Assembly (NCBI GenBank): GCA_016858145.1
Contig: JAEHOE010000018.1
Location: 1,178,001-1,242,000, forward strand
DNA length: 64,000 nt
Reading direction: 5' to 3'
DNA from: Edaphochlamys debaryana
Taxonomy: Eukaryota; Chlorophyta; Chlorophyceae; Chlamydomonadales
Shown: positions 35,601 to 46,700 of the stretch, in pieces
How positions within the stretch are numbered: the stretch's first letter is position 1
Layout: every line of letters starts with the position of its first letter
The notes under the pieces: generated by a model
The model's input: the letters and a program-made list of their open reading frames with translations, nothing else
Told to the model about the DNA's origin: nothing
Database searches by the model: none
Made by a program: the position numbers and the translations under genes

Positions 35601-36557
35601 CTTTATACGCATCGTTCACGACCTGTGTGCGGCTGTTCCTGATGGGCTCTGGGCATTTCAGGATCGCCTCGGCCAGAGCCGGCAGCAGGTCTGTCGTAGC
35701 GATGGGCTCAGCCAGGCACATGAACGCCGCCGGCGAAGGCGGGGCGCTGTTCCTCCGCGTGTGCTCTAACACTGTGTTGAAGAGGGCCTCGGCGTACTGC
35801 CCGCAAGCGTGCGCGAAGCCCGCGGCAACACAAGCCGCCTGAGCCGCTGCTCCCCTGCAGTCCAGCGCGTCCGTTCGGCCCTTGAGTGAGGCGATCGAGG
35901 CGACGACGGGGGCCTGGACCGTCATGGTGCGCAGGGCATTGGAGACGACGGCCGGGTAGTCCGGGCCGAGGAGCACCGGCCCCGGCTGGCCTGAGCTCCC
36001 TTGCCCGCCTGGGCTTGGCTGAGCTGACGCTACGCCGCGAGGGACCATGAGGAGGGTCTTGAGCAGTACCGCGGCTGTCGCAAAGGCTATCAACCACGCC
36101 GTGGCAGCGCGTGAAGCTGCTGCGGCTCCCGCCTTGGGGTTCACCACGATTGAGGCCTTGGTGGGCAGGGCCTGCAGGTACCGCAGCAGCCATTCCGCAA
36201 GCCCAACGTCCTCGCACGCCGACAGCCATAGGCGCGCCATGGCATCCGCTGCGGGCATGTCGTTTGAGGCGCAGGCTGTGCTGGCTGTGCTTCATCGCAA
36301 CGAGCTGCTTGTCCAGGGCGTCATGTGCGGCGCAGTGCCTACCGCGCGGTGGGGGTAAGGACTTTGGGTTAGACTGGGCGACACGCTCTTGCAGGTCGGG
36401 AGTCAAGCCGCGGAAGACAGCAAGGGAGTTGGTGAATTCACCTGCTGTATGCAGCAAAACCCGCTTTCCCTCCCCGCGTGCCCTTCGCGAAGACGCGGTC
36501 GGACAGCTGTGCCGCAGCAAAGACCGCATCGATGTGCTCGACGACCGCCTGCTGCAT
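32650..36557 (-). CDS. MYND zinc-finger protein with one apparent frameshift
   Basis: The last exon (about 34378-32650) encodes about 575 residues ending in a MYND finger. Its Cys/His set lies in VCGHPGCKSFGG, LLLCAGCRCVRYCCREHQRQ and HWRREHKHECG. Preceding exons are about 34933-34703 and 34618-34552, with good GT–AG borders. Before them is a long block about 36258-35054 that is contiguous but changes frame at about 35470. The probable first exon begins MQQAVVEHIDAVFAAAQLSD at 36557; an open segment upstream could extend it. Most of the protein is Ala/Leu-rich helix without a second recognisable domain. MYND fingers bind proline-rich peptides. Similar large MYND proteins are numerous in volvocine algae as I recall, and their functions are unknown. 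The join between about 36360 and 36258 is also unclear and may need a short intron. Confidence 0.68.
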
Positions 36558-37900
36558 CTTGACGCCACAGCGTCCGTATGCTTCTTGTGCTAAACTAGCG
36601 TTGAACTATCATGGAAGCAAGGTGTGGCACCGACGCCCCAGGAGTCGCATGTTGACCGCTGTTGCACCGAGCGAAACGCCGGGCGCACTGGTCGGATCAG
36701 ACTATAAGCAACTTACTGCGAGCTGCTTGTTAAGTAGAGTCACACGCGTCGCCGGGGTGCGGGCTGTCGGTGTCAGCCGCTCGTCCTTGGATTCTTGGAT
36801 CCCGTGGACTTCAAGCTTTTCAGGCTCTCAGCTGCCCCAGCGGATCAGGTGTATGTGCGGAACTGAGTCTCTGACGCGGGGTCGGCCGCAGAAAATTTAG
36901 ACATCCTTCTTCTCTTGCATACCGGTAGTCTCTGGGGGGGGCCCGCAGAATCCTGGAGTCCCCGATTCCTCTCGACCTGAGGACGCGGGTCCGGCCGCGA
37001 AAGAATGCCACCCTCTGCGTCCAGCCCGCCCCTCACACACGTGTGGTAGCCCTGTGCCAGCCAGGCCTTCATATCGGACAGCAGAGCGCAGATCCTGCCC
37101 CCCGCATCACCCCCCGGCCATGAGGCCATCACCTCGCCGCCGTCAAGACCCCTAACCCGACAACCACGATGTCAAGGACGTCGGTAGAAAGAAGCAAGCA
37201 AGCAAGCAAAAGAATCCCCATTAGGTCTTCGCAAGTAACCGCAAGCTCCAGCAAACACATGACCACCTTACCGACTGCCCTGCCCTAGCAACACGTAACA
37301 GATCTATGAAGGTGCGGGAGCCCTCTACGACGGCCTCAGGCACTAGTACAACAAGAAAGATGAGTATCTATCAAGCACAGATTAGTCTTCGTCAGCTTGC
37401 ACCGCTCTACACAACCACCCGCCCAAACAAGCGCCACAGCAAGCCAAGGCGCAGAAGTGTACCGTAAATTGCACGCCTCCCGCCCGTCCCAGGACAGGAG
37501 GCAAACACCATAGCACCACCATATAAAACCAGGCGCGCGCGCAAGGCTAGCTGCGCTAGGTTACTGCCAGCGATCACGCCTGTCAGGCGCTGCCAGTTGA
37601 ATCCCTCAAAACAGGTCACATGGGGTGGCCAAAGCACGAGATTTCCTCCTCTGCGTCAACGGGAACACGAAACCGCCGCCGGCTCCGGGCCACCACTCAA
37701 GTTGCGGAGCCGCCTGCGACGCGTCCCAAGCCCTCTGCGGCGCCTTTCATCCCATGCAAGTATTTGGACTGACCCCACTCGAGCTCGAGTTGTGAAGTGC
37801 ATTTAACGGAGATGCGCCAAGTTCCCTTCGACCAAGCGCAGGGGACGCCAATGTAGCCCTGGCTTCTTTGGCTGCAGCGTACGCAGGACCCCCCACCCAC
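36558..37900. other. Intergenic, 5' of MYND gene and 3' of hydrolase
   Basis: 1.3 kb, lower GC than the genes. It includes an AAGC microsatellite at 37192-37209. No reading frame with coding character. Confidence 0.45.
37192..37209. repeat. (AAGC)n microsatellite
   Basis: Four to five AAGC units in intergenic sequence. Confidence 0.8.
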
Positions 37901-40900
37901 TCAGTTGCGGACCTCGACGACCACATTGCCAGCGTCCAGGCCGTCCGCCGTCGCCTGCTGCGCCAACGCCACCGGGGCCGGAGCCGGGGCGGGGCCAGCC
38001 TGCTCCGCCGCACTCCCCGACGACGCCGGGATAACCAGCGCCATCTCGACCTTGGCCCCGCCCTGCGCCTGCTGAGGTGCCGCGGCTGGCGCCGCCGCGG
38101 GGGCCGCGCTGACCTCAGCCGGCTTGCTGCCGGCCGGCACGGTCGGGGTGGGGACCGCCGCCGCGGTTGCCGCGGCACCAGGCGCCCGCTGCGCCTGCCA
38201 GTCCTTGACGGTCGCCTCCAGGAACTCGCACGTCACCTGCAGTGCCCGGCATTGCAGTCAGCACAGTGCCATACACACTGCGCACCTCCCACCTCCGCCC
38301 TTCACCTTGACGCGGTCCCGACCGCAGTGCCTTGCGGACAGGACAAACCCCGTCGTAAACGCCGCCCCGCCGAGCTGCGCACGCGGTCCCTGACATCACC
38401 CCAACCCGCACTGCCCTCCCACCCCATGCATGACTGCCCACATGCCCACCTGCATGGACCAGGAGGTGCCCCGCCAGCCGCTGAGCCAGCCCAGGTGGCC
38501 GCCCCGCTGAGTGACGGCCAGGATGAGGTTGGGGTTGGCGGCGGCGGCGGCCTCCGCGTGGCGCAGCAGCGCCGGATCAATGATGGGATCGTCCCGTGCC
38601 GACAGGCACAGCAGCGGAACGGAGGTGCTCTGCGCCGGGGCCAAGGTTGGGTTGGTCGGGTCAGTTTTGGGTTTGGATGCTTTGGGGGGTCCTATGGGTT
38701 GACGGCACGCATGGACATACCCGTCGCCGAGCGACCCCCAAAACACGTCGACGACCTGGCGTAAGTGTGCCGCTATGTTATAAAAGCTTGCTTGGATATG
38801 TCTTTCGAGGAGCTCACGAGGTCGCGAAGGTATTTGAGAAAAGCATGTCTCGGTTTGGCACATCGCGAGCGACCTAGTCGACATCGCGGCACAGGACGAA
38901 CATACATATGCTTCCTTTAGATAGGCATTGATGCTGGAAGCGCTTGGGGACCAGTCGGAACGGCAGCAAGTTGACGGTTTTCGCCATGTCGGCACGGCAT
39001 GTTTCACGAGGCATGTCGAACCTGAAGGTCGCTTATGAGCCTGGAACCCGCCACAACGGGTCTCGGGGTGCCCCACTTTGCACCCTTCGCACAAGAACGC
39101 CCGTAATTTAGCACAGGGGTGATTTTGCGCTACAGCGCTTGGGTAATATACACTAGACCCCTATCCTTAGCTGTGGTCCTGAGCACAAAGCTTCACATTG
39201 TGCCATCAAGACAAGTCAGCTTGGCACAGCCAGGGTGGCCCACAATACCCCACACCACCTGTATGGGGATTGTCGACATGGGCACTTAGATGTGCGTGTG
39301 CGGAGGAAGCCGACGATGCGGCGACCCAGATCGACAAAAGGCTGAGAGGGGGAGGAGGCCCCGAGCGCGTGTAGCCCGGCAAAGTACCGGTACTTGACGT
39401 AAGCAAGGAAGCCCCGAGGGCGTGTAGCCCACAGCCCGAGGCTTTTGCAGCAGCCCCGAGGCGCCCCTGCACCGCCCCCACCTGTAGCCCCTGCTTGGGG
39501 TTGTTGTTGGTGTAGTACTCGTCCAGGTCCTTGAGCCCCACGATGGGCAGCATGAGCGCCGCCTCGAACTCGCGGATGGTGTTGCAGGCCAGCACCTCGT
39601 CGAAGTCCACCTGGGGGTGGGGGAGGACGTGGGGAAGGAGGCGGGCTGGGCCACGGGGCAGGTTGGTGGTGGGGCCCAGCACGGGATGACACTGCGGTGC
39701 GATGTAGTGCCCAGGCTTTCCGTTTACGAGATCAGAGGGTTTCCTCGCCCGCGCTAGCCCCGGCCGCTCACCAGCAGGCCGTGCGCCGCGCAGATGGAGG
39801 CCACCTCGGGCAGCTTGCGCCGCAGCAGCTTGTGCAGCGAGGCCGTGATGACACGGTCCGCCAGGGGGCGCTTGGACACCAGGTGCCGCGTGCCTGGGGC
39901 GGGGGAGTGGGGGCGACAGAGGGTCGTCATGTCGTCTTCCCTTGCTACGGCACGTAAGCCTCGAAAGCAACGCACTCTTCATCAGCCTAGCCTCCGACAA
40001 CCGCAGCAACCAGAATGCATCCCCTTGCACCCACCCTCCACGATGTCGTATCCGTTGCTGACGCTAACTGCTGCAACCAGCGGGTTGGCCTCCCGGCCCT
40101 CGGGTGTGTCCGTGGGGTGCTCCCCCAGGAACTTGACCAGCACGTTGGTTCCCATGGAGAAGCCCACCTGGTGGATGGTGGAGGGTGGGTTGAGAGGAGG
40201 AGAGTAAGGGTTGTTAAAAACGGCGTGACTGGAGACCCGTCTTCGCGGAAGGGACTGGCAGGCAAAGCAAGCCCAGAGGGTGCCGTCAGGTGTGACTGGG
40301 TGATGTGGGTCAGCGAGTTTGCGATGTGGGTCGCGAGGCAGCGTGCATGGGCTGCCCTATTCTTCCCGCTACGGGCCCCGCCTCACCGCTGTCAGGGGCG
40401 CCTGGGGCCGCGCCGCCTGGATGTGCTGTAGCACCACCTGCGGCCCCACAAGAGCAAAGACGGCAACAGCAAGGCACAGGATCATGCACGCATGACGCGT
40501 GACAACCGAAGGCTGCTGCATGCCAGGCTGCGCATGTCCCTGATGTGGACGGCGCTTGCAGCGCCAAGCATCCTCCCGTCGTCACCACAGCCCGGTTGCT
40601 GCTGGTCTCAGCCTCGCCACTTCCAGCATCTGACTGAATCCCGACAGACGACAATATCGCCGCCACGAGTATGGTTCACTTGCCTGGAAGTCCTCCGTAT
40701 CCGCGTGTTGCGGGAAGGCCTTCCGGGTCTTCTGGAGCGTCTCCATGTCGACGGGGGGCGTGGGAGGCGGCGCGTGGCGGCCCAGTGGCAGGGCCAGGTT
40801 AGGCAGCGAGGGCAGCGAGGGCAGGGTGGGAAGTGCCGGCAGGTTCATGCCGCGGGGCAGGCAGGCGTTGGTCTCCTCGTCGATGGACTTGGGGAAGCGG

Positions 40901-42344
40901 GGCGAGGGCGCGGGGTCGGCGGACCCGCCCGGGGAGGGCGTGAGGTCGGGCCCCGCGGCGCCGACAGGGCTGGCGGGCTGAGTGGCGGGAGCCGCGGCGT
41001 CTGCCGGTGTGTCCGCCCCCGAGGGGAGGACCGCGAGCGCGGGAGGCGCAGGGTGCACGGGAGTGGAGGGCTGCGGAGGGAAGGGTAGGGGACGGATCAG
41101 GATCAGGAGCCTCAGACCATGGACCCCAGATTTGGGGTGCAGGCCTAGGTAGCGCATTCCCGCACCGTGTTCGGTGCAGTGTCTGCCCCCGCTCTGCGAG
41201 GCCAGTTCTCTCCCACCCACCTCCGCCTGCGAGTCCGCTCCCGCCTCAGCCACGCTTTGTTCCTTGCCCTTGCTGCCCCCCGGCGGCGCCACGGGCAGCA
41301 GGGAGCTGTTGCCGTGGCCCCTCCTCAGGAACATGACGCTCCGCCAGCCCCGGCGCAGGCAGTCCTCCGCCAGCATGATGGGGCGCACCGCGTTCTCATC
41401 GCCACCTGCGAGGGGCAGGGATCGAGGGCCTCGCGGCCCGAGATATGACCATCGCGAGGCATGTGCGGCAGGCACGGCGGGGTCGGGGTTAGGCATGGCG
41501 CGTTACAGGGTTGCGGCCAGCGGGCAGACGAGCTGCCGGCACTGGCCCCCGGGGTAGAGGGCGGAGAGGAACGAGTTATGTGTGATGTGGGTCGGGCGGG
41601 CGCGGGGCTCACCGATGCCATGTAGCGACACGACAATGGGCACGTCCGGGGCTGCGTTTGGAGGCTCGAACCAGAGCAGGTGCAGCGCGACACCATCCTG
41701 TGGCGGCAGAGAGCGGGAGTTGAGCATGTGCATTGCCCACCGCCGGCCTGCCCCGACAGCTGGGAACGGGTTCCTGGCGGCTCCAGCAGTGTTTGTGGGG
41801 AAGGCATAGAAGGCGAACATGAGGATACCCTGGCAAGCTATGCACCCGCGGCCTGGGGTTGTAGGGGTGGGAAGGCATGGGGACGCCGCGTCCCCTCACC
41901 ACCCCTCCCCTTGAGGGTCCCTCAGCTGCCTTCTGACCCCTGAGGTCTTACCCCAGTCTGTTCCCCTGAACTCCTTACCGGGGCTAGCACCTCCTCAAGT
42001 CGAGGCACCGGCTTCTTCCCCTTGTATATGATGCTCAGCAGGGTGTTCGAGTTGGCATACAGCGACCAAGGGCAGTAGGGGAAGTGCTCCAGGGCCGGGC
42101 AGTTCGCTATAATCTGTTTGTTCCGTGCCGTCTCCTCATACGTCAGTACTGGGCGCTCTCCATGCTGGCGACAGGACCAAGTGAAGAGGCTCCACAGAGT
42201 CTCGATGAGGCACAGCCACGCGAGTTTCAGCAGCGCGAATACCCACCAAGAGGGCGGGGCCCTGCTTGCACGCGGTAGCGGTTTTTCAGCATCCCCGGAG
42301 ACCTTCTCGGCCTTCTCGGGGGGCGCCTCGAGGTCAGCGGCCAT
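37901..42344 (-). CDS. EMB8/YheT/ABHD1-3-type alpha/beta hydrolase, membrane-anchored
   Basis: Exons are 42344-41979, 41697-41613, 41405 to about 41222, about 41070-40684, about 40439-40389, about 40170-40036, about 39895-39773, about 39611-39483, about 38632-38453 and 38236-37901. The N-terminus carries one hydrophobic helix (WWVFALLKLAWLCLIETLW). The fold starts with VPIVVSLHGIGG and a RRGHGNS oxyanion-side segment. The nucleophile elbow is GFSMGTNVLVKFLGEHP (G-x-S-x-G), the acid is in CLSARDDPII, and the histidine in QRGGHLGWLSGW, so the catalytic triad is complete. Relatives are lipid acyl-ester hydrolases. EMB8 is the plant name; substrate is not determinable here. A Pro/Ala-rich insertion of about 170 residues sits between the RRGHGNS segment and EDFQVVLQHIQAA. 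The C-terminal exon adds a roughly 90-residue Ala/Pro/Gln-rich tail. The intron after 40684 would be GC–AG. Confidence 0.84.
38640..39482. other. Unusually long, AT-richer intron of the hydrolase gene
   Basis: About 850 bp between the exons ending 39483 and starting 38632, against 100–300 bp for the other introns. The part 38760-39200 has lower GC and no codon bias. A 232-residue minus-strand frame crosses it but has no recognisable domain. It could be an old insertion; no terminal repeats were found by eye. Confidence 0.4.
40302..40335. repeat. Intronic GATGTGGGTC motif, copies 3 and 4
   Basis: TGATGTGGGTCAGCGAG and GCGATGTGGGTCGCGAG occur 19 bp apart in the intron 40388-40171 of the hydrolase gene. 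Orientation is opposite to copies 1 and 2. Confidence 0.5.
41583..41598. repeat. Intronic GATGTGGGTCGGGC motif, copy 5
   Basis: TGATGTGGGTCGGGCG lies close to the donor side of the hydrolase intron 41612-41406. Confidence 0.5.
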
Positions 42345-43758
42345 CACTGCAAGCGCTAGGCCCGAAGGTGCTAATCGCGCAAATAAATAGCTATGATCAC
42401 GTTGCTCTATGCAGCTATGTTATGCAGACGGTCTGGGCGGTCAAGGCGACCTCGCGGACGTCTGTCCTGATGAGGTTACCCATGCCACCGAAGCTTCCCC
42501 AGCACAAAGTTGTCACTCCACGTGCACGTCGCGCACCCGGATTGAGGACGTAACACAGATTATGCAGCGTGATGCAGATGGCAAAAGGGCTCGGCGATGA
42601 AACCCTGTACGTGGCGTCGACATCTCCCACCCCCGCCCGCCCCCGCACAACCAACGGGCGCTTGGCCGGGGGGCGGGAGAGGAAAGAGAAGGGCGGGGCT
42701 TCGTGCGCCCGGGTGCGTTGCAGCAGCGGCTGCCACCCTGCGTCGCCTGTCTCGCAGTTTGCACCGCTGGGGTCCGATGCCATGATCCGCCTGGGCGCTG
42801 GCGCGGAGCTCGCCCTGTCTGGCTGTCTCACGGGCGGGGCAGGCCCTGCTAGTGGACTTGCGCCAGCAGCGGATTTAGAAGACATCAACGAAGCGAAGCG
42901 CTTGGTTGTGGCGTAGGGCGTCTTACGCAGACTACGCAGACCTGTGCGCCAGCAGCGGATCCAGGGCTAATGGACTTGCGAAGGAGCTGCGTGGCGGCAG
43001 GCGTCACGGGCGAGGAAGGAATGGCAAGGCTCCGCCCCGAAGCACTGCACGCCAAGTTACAGTGCAATACAGTGCGAGCACCAGTCTACAGTACGACGGC
43101 CGTTGGACCCTAGGTAGTGAACTGTCGGCAGCTGGGCCTTCGCCCGCCCCTCGAATGTGCCATCCCCCTCCCTATCCCGTCCCTAATCTCAGCCCGGATG
43201 GGCCGGGACGGCCACACAAGAACTTTGGGGCCGCCCCACATTAGCCCGGACGAAGCTCAAGCCTGCCCCTGGCCCCGCCCCAGCCACATCCCGAGGCCCC
43301 GAACGTCACCAGGCCTCAGCCTTGAGCAATGATCTGTTGCTCCTTTCAGCAGTCCGGCCATTGTTCAGTATGGTCCCAGGATTAAGTCAATGTGCAACCG
43401 GGTCTGGCCCACCAGGGGTGGTCCTGCTAAAGTGCGCGTACACCACTGCTAGGGTGCTAAGCTACCCCTTGTTAGGACCGCGTCGGTGTGCCGGTCCTCC
43501 GCTCCTCCTCCGCAGGCCATCACGCCTCCGCACCTTCAGCCTCGCCGGCCCCTCTTAACGCTGCCCAGGCCCGCATCACACGCCGTAGGGCGGCAGGTTC
43601 CAGCCCCGCCACGGCACCTGCGCACGGTGGGGCCAAAACAGGAGCTACATTAGCTTCTAACAGTGCTCATCAGCAACACAGCGGCGAGCTGACTCTCATG
43701 CAGGACACTCCACATTACGATCAAGGCCTAACATTGGCTGCGCAAGCCTCCCGGGGGT
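42345..43758. other. Intergenic, no gene seen
   Basis: 1.4 kb between the hydrolase 5' end and the OSCA-like 3' end. GCGCCAGCAGCGGAT occurs twice (42860 and 42947) as a short direct repeat. Short frames on the plus strand show no domain. Confidence 0.4.
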
Positions 43759-46700
43759 TCAACCGCCCCTCTTGTTGTTTCTCCCACCACCTACCGCCCA
43801 GTCCGGGTGCCAGCCGGCTGCCTGGTGGTGAAGGGGCGGAGGCATGTACACCCATGGGTCCACGCTGGCGGTGGGGGCATCCGCTGCCAAGTCCAGGGGC
43901 ATGGCCGCCTCACCCCGCCGGTATCTGGCAGAGCAAGGGGAGGAGCAGACCAATGGGCGGGGGCTGGCAAGTCAGGAGAAGCCTTTCTCCCCACCCACAG
44001 CCGACAAGTTTCCACCGCTAGGCCCCGGTCCAGCGTGGCCCGCTACCGCTACCGGTAGCGTCGCGCCAACCCACATCCTTCCTCTGCCCGCCGCAGCCCC
44101 GCCCATGCGCCCATGGCAACACCACCCCCGCCGCACACCTGCGCGACACCCGGCTGGCGAAACGCAGCAGCATGGGCGGCGCCCCCGCCAGCAGCAGCAC
44201 GCCCTGCGCCGTGCCGCCGCGCGCCAGCAGCGCCGCGCCGCTGAAGGCCGCCGCCAGCGCCACCACGGCCGCCAGGCGCCCGAACACCAGGTCCCACATG
44301 CCGCCGCCGCCCTCGTACCTGCAGAAGGTGCAAGCAAGGGCCGACTGAGCTCCGGCACGGTTCCAGCCTAAATGCGCGGACTTGGGCACAACATACTGAG
44401 CCGACAGCCGTTTCAAGCAATGGCCTCTGGCTGGAAGCCCGGTCGTGGTAATCCCGTCCCCTAGGCCGCAGCGGCACGCACTGGCGCACGTAGACGTAGA
44501 GCAGCGCGTGGCGCCAGAAGAGCCATGCGGCGGCGAAGAAGGCCATGGCGGCGGGCAGCAGCACGGGCGCCACCACCAGGAAGGCGGAGGACACCACGAA
44601 CACCAGCAGGATCATGCCCACCTGGCAGGGGCAGGGCAGAGACGGGAACGGGCGGAGATGAAAAGAAAGCAGGTGGTCGGGTTCGGGCAGGGGAAGGACG
44701 GCCCGGGACGCGTGGGGGTGGGGTGGGGAGCGGTTAAACAAGGAGCAGGAAGGCCAACCTGCACAGGGCGCTTACCTCGTAGCCGTATCTGGGCGACACC
44801 GGGGCGTACATGACCGCCGCTTCCCTCTCGCTCGGCTTGCCGCCGCATCCCAGAAAGCAGCCGGACGACTCCTCCTCGTCCTCGCCCCCGCCAGATCTAG
44901 CCCCACGCTTCTGGCCCCGGCCCTGGCCCCTCCGCGCGCGGGGCCTCCAGCGGCAGTAGCGGCGCAGCAGGTAGAGGCGCACGCCCACGTGGGGGATCAG
45001 CAGGCGCAGGGGCGCCGCCACCAGGGCCCGGAACGCCAGGTAGGAGAGGAAGAAGTTGGAGGAGGTGGGCAGCGCGCCGCCCAGCAGCGCGAGCAGGGCG
45101 GAGGGGCCCTGGTAGAGCGCCGTGCGAAGGCTCTACAGCAGTAAAGGGGCGTTGTCAGGGTCACTTGTCAATGGAACTCGTCAGGCACGTTGATGTGGGT
45201 TGGCCGGAAGCAGGTGGCTATGTGGGTCGGCTCGCGCTGCAGCGCCGCGCGGCCCCCGTCATCAGTACGGCGTCGGTCTCACCTGCACCAGGGCGCTGCC
45301 CACCACGCCGCCCAGGAAGGCGTTGAACACGTCGTACAGGAACAGGTACGACGCTACGCGCCGGTCGGCCTCGGAGAGCGAGAACGCCAGGCCGCCGGAC
45401 TGCGGGTGACAGGAGGGCGTGCATGTGGGTCAGATCGGCGGCGGGAACAGACTCCCACTGGCCATGCTTGAATCCCTGCCCGGGCTGTGGCCCCTGACCC
45501 ACCTGCACCAGCAGCCAGCACACCACGGGCAGCACCATGCCCTGCCACAGGCTGATGAGCAGCGCCGGCAGCCAGCCCACCACCAGGCGCTTGAGCACGC
45601 GCGCGGGGCCGCTGTGCTGCGCGCAGTACCAGGGCCACAGCGGGGCCAGCTCCGTGGCGCTGCCTGCGGGCCGCATGGGAGAGTGGAAACATTGGTTACG
45701 CCAGCGAGGGCGCAAAGCGTTGGGTGCGCAAGCGAGGCGGCACAAGGGCCGAGCAGCAGCAGGTGGCTGGAGCGCGCGCAGGCTGGAACAGGGCCCGGGT
45801 AGAGGTAGGGAGACCGCAGCTGTTGGTCTGGGGCCCGAGCGCCGTGCCGGTACGCACCGGAAGCGGACTCGGTCTCCACGGGCGTGCACAGCATGGCGCT
45901 CAGCTGCTGCAGCCCGCCCGAGAACAGCCCCACGGGCACCGCAAGGAGCAGCAGCAGGGCCAGCGGCAGGACCAGGGCGCTGCGTACTGCGCGCTGGCGC
46001 GGGCTGAGCCAGAGCGCAGGCCAGTTGACTTCGTCGGGGCCGGGCGCGGGCATGACCTGGATGAGGTGCGGCGCATAGGGCACACAAGCGTAGGACGCAT
46101 GAAGGGGACACGGCGGAGTGGTATCAGAGCCACCCAGTGCAGCGAGTGATTTGCCACGACACGTACCTTGAAGTAGCACCGCCCGTCGCCCTCGCCCTCC
46201 TCACAGCCGTCGCAGCTGGCCCCACCGCCCCTGCCCTCGTCTCCCTCTGCGAAGATGGCGCACTGCGCGGCCGTGGCTGCGGCCTGCTGGCTGCGGAAGA
46301 ACACCAGCCAGGAGCCCGTGCCCCGGGGGGCGCACAGGGCGGCGCGGCGCGCAGCCAGCACCTGAGGGGGCGGACGGAGGTAAGGACTGTCGTCGTGAGT
46401 CTTAGCGAGGTGGGTGCGCGGCCGCCAGACATTTGCAGCGGCATTCGAGCAGTCCTGCCCAGTGTCCTCCTGCGCCCCCACAGCCTCTACCTTTGCCGCA
46501 GCAATCACTTCTGCGCACCTGCTCCTTGACCTGAGCCACGCGCTCCCGGTGGTGGCGGATGAGGTCGCGCGGGGGCCCGCAGCAGGCCGCCAGGCAGCCC
46601 AGCCGCCCCGGCCCGCCCACGCGCCCCAGCGGCCGCTCCCCCGTAACGCGATAGTGCTCGCGGGCCTGAGAGAGGGATTGGAGGATCGGGAGGGCACCAG

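Noticed and set aside
38396..39094. 232-residue minus-strand frame with several Cys
   Set aside because: It overlaps the hydrolase exon in the same frame only at its end. The rest lies in the long intron, has no domain and no codon bias, so it is read-through into intron.
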